Shown here: piece by piece, positions 15,128 through 19,299 of the stretch
Layout: each line of letters opens with the position of its first letter
Position numbering within the stretch: position 1 is the first letter of the stretch
Source of the DNA: QHWK01 sp035315685
Lineage (GTDB): Bacteria; Acidobacteriota; Vicinamibacteria; Vicinamibacterales; CAVVIG01
DNA length: 19,299 nucleotides
Direction: 5' to 3'
Assembly (NCBI GenBank): GCA_035315685.1
Contig: DATFXR010000389.1
Coordinates: forward strand, 1-19,299
The notes under the pieces: model-generated
Databases searched by the model: none
What the model saw: the letters and a program-made list of their open reading frames with translations, nothing else
Told to the model about the DNA's origin: nothing
Translations under genes and position numbers: made by a program

Positions 15128-17766
15128 GATGCCACCCGACCATGTTCGATGGACGCGCCGTCTCGGAGGTGGCCGTCGTCGAGGCGAACGGCTCGCCACG
15201 CCGGATCGGACCACACGCGCTCGGAGACCGACTCGGCAGCGTCGAGCAGCTCGCGGTAACGTGATCCCGCGTGGCTGGCGAGCTCCTGCGGCGAGCCGTC
15301 CTCGACGATGCGACCGCCGCCCATGACGAGTACACGATCGAACCCCAGCGTGTCCTCGATGTCGTGCGTGATGTGCACCAGCGTCGCGTGCGCCCATCGG
15401 CTCCGCGCGACGGCGAGAAACCGCTGACGACGCGGGCGCTCGAGACCGCGAAACGCTTCGTCCAAGACGACCAGGCGCGCCTGCGATCGGTGAAGACCTC
15501 TGCCGAATCGGACGCGCTGTCCTTCGCCGGCCGACAGCCGGCGTCCGCTCTCACCGAGCGGCGTCTGCATACCGTCGGGCAGTTTTTCGACCAGCGGAAT
15601 CAGTGCCGCCTTGTCGAGCAACTCGCCCATCGCAACCGATTCATCGGTGGCGCCGTACTGCAGGTTGTCCAGCAGCGATCGGTTCCATAGATGGACTTCC
15701 GGCGAGATCCATACCGTCGAACGCCGCAGCCCTGCGAGCGTCGCGTCGGCGATCGAGCGCCCCTCGACGGTGAACTCACCCGTCGTCGGCCGCTGCCAAC
15801 CGAGCAACAGACCGGCAAAACTCGATTTCCCCGCGCCCGAGACGCCGACCATGGCGATGTGTTCTCCCGGCGCGATGCAGACGTTCAGGTCGTCGAGCAC
15901 GGCGTGACCACCTGCTGACACGCCGACCTGGTCCATCGTGATGGCCACACCGGTCGTCGGAACCGCCGCTCCAGTTCCGGCGTCGTCGCGCGCGTCCTCT
16001 TCTTCCGCGGCGCCAAGCGGCTCCGTAACGCGCAGCAACGTGTTGCGCAGCCGCGGATACTGGCACGCCAGCGTCGCGAACTCTTGCCCCAGAGCGGGAA
16101 TGCTCAACGCCCAGTAGACGAGCAGGAGTCCGCCGAGATCGCCGTGGACCGCGAACCGCCGGAACAGCAGCGCGACGACCACGAACAATGACGCGAACGC
16201 CTGCAGCGACTGCACGAGGACGGCTGAACGGCCGGCGATGCGGGCGGCGCGTCCCCACTCGGCCAGCAGATGATCATGCTCGTATTCGATCGCGCGCGCG
16301 GCGCCATGCGCGCGGATCGCCGTGACCCCAAGCAGGGCGTCGACGAAGAACCGGTTGAGCGCGCCGGCGTGGCTGCGCGCGCGGAGATCGCGTTCCTCGA
16401 GCCACGGCTTCGCGGCGATCGGCACGGCAACCGCCGCGAGCGCCGCGATGGTCGCCATCCCGCCGCTGCCGGGATACAGCCACGCGATTCCGGCGACGGT
16501 GAATGCGAGCGCACAACCGACGCGCATGATTGCGGCGAGCAGACGCGGCAGATCGCGCAGGCGATGCATCGAGTGGGCGCGCTCGGCCATGTCCGAGAGC
16601 AGTCGGCTGCTGAAGTACGCGTCGCCGAGACGCGGGACCCGGGTCAGGAGCGCCAGCCGCCACGACCCTTCGAACCAGCGGCCAACCTGAAAGGCCGTGT
16701 CGCTCACCGTCCGTTCGACCACCGTGGCCACGCCGAGGAACGCCGCCGCGACGGCGAGCGCCCACCATCGCTGGCTGCCGATCGCCAGCCACCGGGTGAT
16801 GTCGAACGCCGCGCGCAGAAGCATCGCTTCGCCGACGACGAAGGCGGCCGCGAGCACCACGGCAACCGCCGAGGCGAGTTGAAACGACGCGCCGCCTGAT
16901 CGCCACGTCTGTCGAAGGGCGGACAGCGGCGTCGGCGCGCGATCGGTCAGCGCGCGTGCGAATTCCAGCGGCAGCGCAATTCGATCGCGCGCTGCAGACG
17001 TCCGAACGCCGTTCACACGCATGAGCACTGCGCCACGCATCACGATCTGCTCGCGATCCGGCGAGCGCAGGCGTGCGCTCCACCACATCTCGGGGATCGT
17101 CTCCGTGCGCTGCATCAGCTGTTCGATCACCGCGCTCGAAGGGGCGCCTCGATCGAGTGCGCGTTCGGCGGCGAGCGACTCGACGAAGCGAGCGGCCGCG
17201 TCGAGCGCAGCCAGTGAGTCCGGTGACGCGTCCTCGATCGCGCGAGCGATGCCCCGGCCGCGCTCGCCGGCACTGAGACCGAGCCGCCGCAGCCGGCGCT
17301 CGAGCGGCTCGAGAAACTCCGATGAGGCCGCCCATTGTCGCCAGTCCGCTGCCGACACCGGCTGCGAATGCACGTAGGTGCGAGCGAGGACGTCGGAGAC
17401 CGGTCGCCACTGGCGTCCGCTCGCGGGATCCATCACCTGAACCCACCGGCCGCAGCGTCGCCACGCGACGACGAAATGTGTCGCGCCGCCGGGCGTGAGC
17501 ATCACGACGAGCGCCGGGAGTGCCGACGACTCGCCGAGGAACAGGTGGTCGACCGGCAGCATGATCTGCTCGGCGTCGAGGCCGAACCGCCTGGCCGCCT
17601 CTTCGATCTGATCGATCGAAGTGCCGTCGAGGCCGGTGAAACACGCCTCGCGGAGCCGGCCATAGCTGGCGGAGATGCCGAACCCTTCGAGCAGCGCCTT
17701 CAGCGTCGCGGGACCGCAGTCCAGCGCCGAGGTCTGCACGACTTCAGGAATCAGCCAGCGGCGCAT
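15121..17766 (-). CDS. C39 peptidase-containing ABC transporter (peptide maturation and export)
   Basis: An 881-residue bacteriocin-type exporter. The N-terminal C39 cysteine protease is intact: Gln11 and Cys17 in QTSALDCGPATLK, His97 in GGATHFVVAW, Asp113 in VMDPASGR. C39 domains cut leader peptides after a small-residue pair, usually Gly-Gly, before export. An unusually long segment (about 135-290) separates it from the membrane domain (about 290-595: ASAVAVVLAAAFVVGEAML and others). The ATPase has GVSGAGKSS (near 640-649), LSAGEGQRVRFGRGL, RLVVLDEAF and HITHD. The gene starts one base after the adaptor stop, with GGGAG overlapping that junction, so the two are translationally coupled. Nearest candidate substrates are the tiny genes at the right edge. 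Confidence 0.88.
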   Translation of the reverse strand: MRRWLIPEVVQTSALDCGPATLKALLEGFGISASYGRLREACFTGLDGTSIDQIEEAARRFGLDAEQIMLPVDHLFLGESSALPALVVMLTPGGATHFVVAWRRCGRWVQVMDPASGRQWRPVSDVLARTYVHSQPVSAADWRQWAASSEFLEPLERRLRRLGLSAGERGRGIARAIEDASPDSLAALDAAARFVESLAAERALDRGAPSSAVIEQLMQRTETIPEMWWSARLRSPDREQIVMRGAVLMRVNGVRTSAARDRIALPLEFARALTDRAPTPLSALRQTWRSGGASFQLASAVAVVLAAAFVVGEAMLLRAAFDITRWLAIGSQRWWALAVAAAFLGVATVVERTVSDTAFQVGRWFEGSWRLALLTRVPRLGDAYFSSRLLSDMAERAHSMHRLRDLPRLLAAIMRVGCALAFTVAGIAWLYPGSGGMATIAALAAVAVPIAAKPWLEERDLRARSHAGALNRFFVDALLGVTAIRAHGAARAIEYEHDHLLAEWGRAARIAGRSAVLVQSLQAFASLFVVVALLFRRFAVHGDLGGLLLVYWALSIPALGQEFATLACQYPRLRNTLLRVTEPLGAAEEEDARDDAGTGAAVPTTGVAITMDQVGVSAGGHAVLDDLNVCIAPGEHIAMVGVSGAGKSSFAGLLLGWQRPTTGEFTVEGRSIADATLAGLRRSTVWISPEVHLWNRSLLDNLQYGATDESVAMGELLDKAALIPLVEKLPDGMQTPLGESGRRLSAGEGQRVRFGRGLHRSQARLVVLDEAFRGLERPRRQRFLAVARSRWAHATLVHITHDIEDTLGFDRVLVMGGGRIVEDGSPQELASHAGSRYRELLDAAESVSERVWSDPAWRAVRLDDGHLRDGASIEHGRVASC

Positions 17767-17767
17767 G

Positions 17768-18946
17768 TCAGCTCCCAGCCCCGTCGAAGGTGGTCATCGC
17801 CGTTTGCAGCGCGCCCGCCGTGCGCAGCAGCAACGTCAGCGGTGTGACGCGTTCGATCGCGACCTCGACGCTCCCGGTGAGGCCGTGCTCGAGCGCGATA
17901 CGAGGATTGCTTCCCGCAGCGACTGTCAGTTCGACCCTCACGGCGCCGTCACGCACCTCGTTCGCGACGCGTGCGACCGTCGCTTCGACTGTGCCGTACT
18001 GCGCCCACGGGAATCCGTCCAGACGAATGCGTGCGCGCTGGCCGCGCCGGACGCGACCCGCGGCGGCCGAGGGCGAGAAGTGTGCGACGGCGATGATGTC
18101 GCCGCCAGGCACGATGAGCGCGAGTCGTTGCCCCGCCTGCACGACTGCACCGGGCCGCAACGTGGCGACGTCGCCGAGTCGGCCCGACGCCGAGGCCCGG
18201 ACGGCGTGCCGGTCGGCCTCGACGCGCAAACGGAGGAGCGCGTCCTGCGATCCGCGCCGCTCGCCTTCGAGCCGCGCGATCTGGCCGCGGATCTGGTCGA
18301 GCGCCGCCGCGCGATCGCGATCGCGGGTCACCTGCTCCTGCTCGATCCGGACCAGCGACAGCCTCGCGCTGTCCGCAGACGCGCGGGTGCGCACGGCATC
18401 GGCGCGGCCCCGCTCGAAATCGTGTTCGGAGATGAGCAGTTGCGTACGAAGGCGTTCGAGGCGTTCGAGTTCCTGCTGCGCGTATCGCGCGGGCGCTTCG
18501 ACTTCGTCGAGCCGCTCGCGCGTCTCGTCGAGCAGTGCGCGCGCGGCGCGCGCGCCTTCTTCGCGCGCTCGTTCGACGCTCGACGCCTGCGCGCGAAGCG
18601 CCGTCAGCTCAGCCTCGAGCGCACGCGACTTTTCCTGCTGCTCGCGCACCGAGAGCTGCTCCGCATCCGCGTCGAGACGCAACAGCACATCGCCCGCGGC
18701 AACGTCGCGCCCCAGTTGCATGCGCGATTCGACGACGGTGCCTGAAATCGGCGAATCGACCGGGTGCGGCGCGCGGTCGACTTCGAGACGCGCGCGATCG
18801 CTCACTTCGTACACCGTGACCGTCGCCTTCGCCGACCAGACCCCCCACGCCGTCGCGACGATCGCGCTCGTCGCCACCACTACCACGACGCGGCGAGAGC
18901 GCCGCGGTTCGAAATGTCGCAGGGTGCGGGCAAATGCAGTGGACAT
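17768..18946 (-). CDS. HlyD-family membrane fusion protein
   Basis: A 392-residue adaptor of ABC peptide exporters. Residues 1-19 are cytoplasmic and arginine-rich, a membrane helix lies at about 20-38 (VVVVVATSAIVATAWGVW), and a lipoyl-like strand follows (SPISGTVVESRMQLGRDVAA). A long charged coiled coil spans about 95-240. The second lipoyl half (ASASGRLGDVATLRPGAVVQ) and a beta-barrel (RGQRARIRLDGFPWAQYGTV) come next. Such proteins bridge the inner-membrane ABC transporter to an outer-membrane channel in Gram-negative cells; no TolC-like gene is in the window. The gene follows the tiny peptide genes after a strong hairpin and precedes the C39 transporter by one base. It resembles the secretion protein of NHLM-type systems, though I cannot separate this from other HlyD subfamilies by eye. 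Confidence 0.85.
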   Translation of the reverse strand: MSTAFARTLRHFEPRRSRRVVVVVATSAIVATAWGVWSAKATVTVYEVSDRARLEVDRAPHPVDSPISGTVVESRMQLGRDVAAGDVLLRLDADAEQLSVREQQEKSRALEAELTALRAQASSVERAREEGARAARALLDETRERLDEVEAPARYAQQELERLERLRTQLLISEHDFERGRADAVRTRASADSARLSLVRIEQEQVTRDRDRAAALDQIRGQIARLEGERRGSQDALLRLRVEADRHAVRASASGRLGDVATLRPGAVVQAGQRLALIVPGGDIIAVAHFSPSAAAGRVRRGQRARIRLDGFPWAQYGTVEATVARVANEVRDGAVRVELTVAAGSNPRIALEHGLTGSVEVAIERVTPLTLLLRTAGALQTAMTTFDGAGS

Positions 18947-18968
18947 GCGGGCCTCAGGAGGTGAGTTA

Positions 18969-19000
18969 CCGGAGCGGCGTGAGCGTACGGGCCGCTCCGG
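18969..19000 (-). promoter_or_regulatory. Perfect 10-bp hairpin between peptide genes and exporter genes
   Basis: CCGGAGCGGC (18969-18978) and GCCGCTCCGG (18991-19000) are perfect inverted repeats around a 12-nt loop. In the minus-strand transcript the hairpin lies 16 nt after the last tiny gene and ends 22 nt before the adaptor start. No T run follows, so it is not a standard intrinsic terminator. A partial attenuator or an RNA processing/stability element would let abundant peptide mRNA coexist with scarce transporter mRNA. The structure is seen; the role is inferred. Confidence 0.5.
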
Positions 19001-19016
19001 CAGTGTCTGACAGCGA

Positions 19017-19073
19017 CTAGCCGCCGGCCTTCCGGCAAACCAGGCCAGCCTTCACGTTGGTCTTCGTCCTCAT
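19017..19073 (-). CDS. Tiny precursor-like peptide 1, 18 residues, divergent end
   Basis: It encodes MRTKTNVKAGLVCRKAGG and ends at TAG (19017-19019). AAGGA at 19081-19085 lies seven bases before the ATG, an ideal ribosome binding site. The first ten residues match the other two units; the end differs. Aligned to unit 3, three codons (Ile-Ile-Val) are missing before Val-Cys, and the stop directly after Cys is lost, adding Arg-Lys-Ala-Gly-Gly. It could be a distinct product or a decaying copy. It is the last peptide gene before the hairpin and adaptor gene. Function as an exporter substrate is inferred from position and motif. Confidence 0.55.
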   Translation of the reverse strand: MRTKTNVKAGLVCRKAGG

Positions 19074-19093
19074 GATTCGGTCCTTTCTGTCAT

Positions 19094-19108
19094 GCCGGCC
19101 CAGCCGGC
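19094..19108 (-). promoter_or_regulatory. Short hairpin before the ribosome binding site of peptide gene 1
   Basis: GCCGGC at 19094-19099 and 19103-19108 flank a 3-nt loop. The element lies 8 nt upstream of the AAGGA ribosome binding site on the minus strand. The same arrangement occurs in the other spacer at 19209-19223. It may stabilise mRNA or tune translation of each unit. Confidence 0.4.
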
Positions 19109-19138
19109 GGTTGACGGGTCAGTGCGTCACCTACGTGC

Positions 19139-19186
19139 TCAGCAAACGACGATGATGCCGGCCTTGACGTTGGTCTTGGATTTCAT
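19139..19186 (-). CDS. Tiny precursor-like peptide 2, 15 residues ending in Cys
   Basis: It encodes MKSKTNVKAGIIVVC, with TGA directly after the Cys codon (stop at 19139-19141). AAGGA at 19194-19198 lies seven bases before the ATG, identical in position to unit 1. If cut after Ala-Gly, the product would be Ile-Ile-Val-Val-Cys. Val at -4 relative to Gly fits the hydrophobic -4 preference of C39 leaders, but Ala at -2 is unusual where Gly is the rule. Too short to be judged by coding statistics; support comes from conservation across units, the ribosome binding site and linkage to a C39 exporter. Confidence 0.6.
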   Translation of the reverse strand: MKSKTNVKAGIIVVC

Positions 19187-19208
19187 GATCCGGTCCTTTC
19201 CGGGTTAT

Positions 19209-19223
19209 GCCGGCGATGCCGGC
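19209..19223 (-). promoter_or_regulatory. Short hairpin before the ribosome binding site of peptide gene 2
   Basis: GCCGGC at 19209-19214 and 19218-19223 flank a 3-nt loop (GAT on the plus strand). Stem and loop sizes equal those of the element at 19094-19108, although the flanking and loop sequences differ. Retention of the structure suggests it matters for expression of each unit. Confidence 0.4.
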
Positions 19224-19246
19224 GTTATCGCGCTGACTCGTGCCGA

Positions 19247-19297
19247 TCAGCAAACGACGATGATCAGGCCGGCCTTGACGTTCGTTTTGGTGGTCAT
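19247..19297 (-). CDS. Tiny precursor-like peptide 3, 16 residues ending in Cys
   Basis: It encodes MTTKTNVKAGLIIVVC, with TGA right after the Cys codon (19247-19249). The ATG is at 19295-19297, only two bases from the window edge, so its ribosome binding site is not visible. Its end (Leu-Ile-Ile-Val-Val-Cys) is like that of unit 2 with one extra Leu. In transcription order it is the first visible unit. A ten-residue N-terminal part acting as leader and a six-residue hydrophobic core with terminal Cys is my reading. Confidence 0.6.
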   Translation of the reverse strand: MTTKTNVKAGLIIVVC

Positions 19298-19299
19298 GC

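Larger units (their letters stand above)
19017..19297 (-). repeat. Tandem array of at least three tiny peptide genes
   Basis: Three units on the minus strand have start codons at 19297, 19186 and 19073 (steps of 111 and 113 bp). Each encodes a peptide with K-T-N-V-K-A-G. The two inter-unit spacers share a 6-bp GCCGGC hairpin with a 3-nt loop, then AAGGA seven bases before the ATG. The array reaches the window edge and may continue. Codons of the shared motif differ at synonymous third positions between units (AAG/AAA, ACC/ACG, GTG/GTC, GCT/GCC), which argues for selection on the peptide rather than recent DNA duplication alone. Confidence 0.65.

Noticed and set aside
19017..19297. CRISPR-like or plain non-coding tandem repeat
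   Set aside because: The units are 111-113 bp with start codons, ribosome binding sites, stops and synonymous differences; there are no short identical repeats with unique spacers.

Overview
The window is about 19.3 kb of uniformly GC-rich chromosomal DNA. Gene content suggests a soil-type Acidobacteriota, possibly near the Vicinamibacteria: Ser/Thr kinases fused to TPR and TolB-like domains, an ECF sigma factor overlapping a kinase gene, a secreted cytochrome c/streptogramin-lyase-like propeller, and an antitoxin of a type I associate with Acidobacteria. The taxon is inferred from gene content only. I see no rRNA, tRNA, CRISPR array or intact insertion sequence.

Left part (1-5.9 kb): small, partly decayed accessory genes. 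A secreted protein of unknown function runs off the left edge (minus strand). Next come a ribbon-helix-helix antitoxin whose partner toxin survives only as a stub, a secreted protein of unknown function, a short fragment of a PQQ-dependent alcohol dehydrogenase, a LolD/MacB-like ABC ATPase without its permease, a heme c plus Vgb-like propeller protein, a LinA/ANT(2'')-like nucleotidyltransferase, and a secreted aldose-1-epimerase-like protein.

Middle (5.9-13 kb, plus strand): two Ser/Thr kinase modules. The first is a kinase followed by two successive TolB/FlgO-like plus TPR blocks, and it is broken by an apparent 1-nt deletion in a G run near 7090. The second is an ECF sigma gene overlapping by 17 bp a kinase with one membrane span and a kinesin-light-chain-type TPR tail. 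The sigma lacks the usual acidic region 2.2 motif, which fits the class of ECF factors controlled by phosphorylation by their linked kinase.

Right part (13-19.3 kb, minus strand): a peptide-export operon. In transcription order it holds at least three tiny tandem genes of 16, 15 and 18 codons, all sharing K-T-N-V-K-A-G. A perfect 10-bp hairpin follows, then an HlyD-type adaptor, a C39 peptidase-ABC transporter with an intact Q/C/H/D set, and a second ABC transporter with a degenerate N-terminal domain. This three-gene exporter resembles the layout of NHLM-type bacteriocin export, but the candidate substrates are ultrashort. My main hypothesis is that the tiny peptides are precursors cleaved by the C39 domain after Ala-Gly to release 5-8 residue products, several ending in Val-Val-Cys. 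The array runs to the window edge, so more units or a modification enzyme may lie beyond it.
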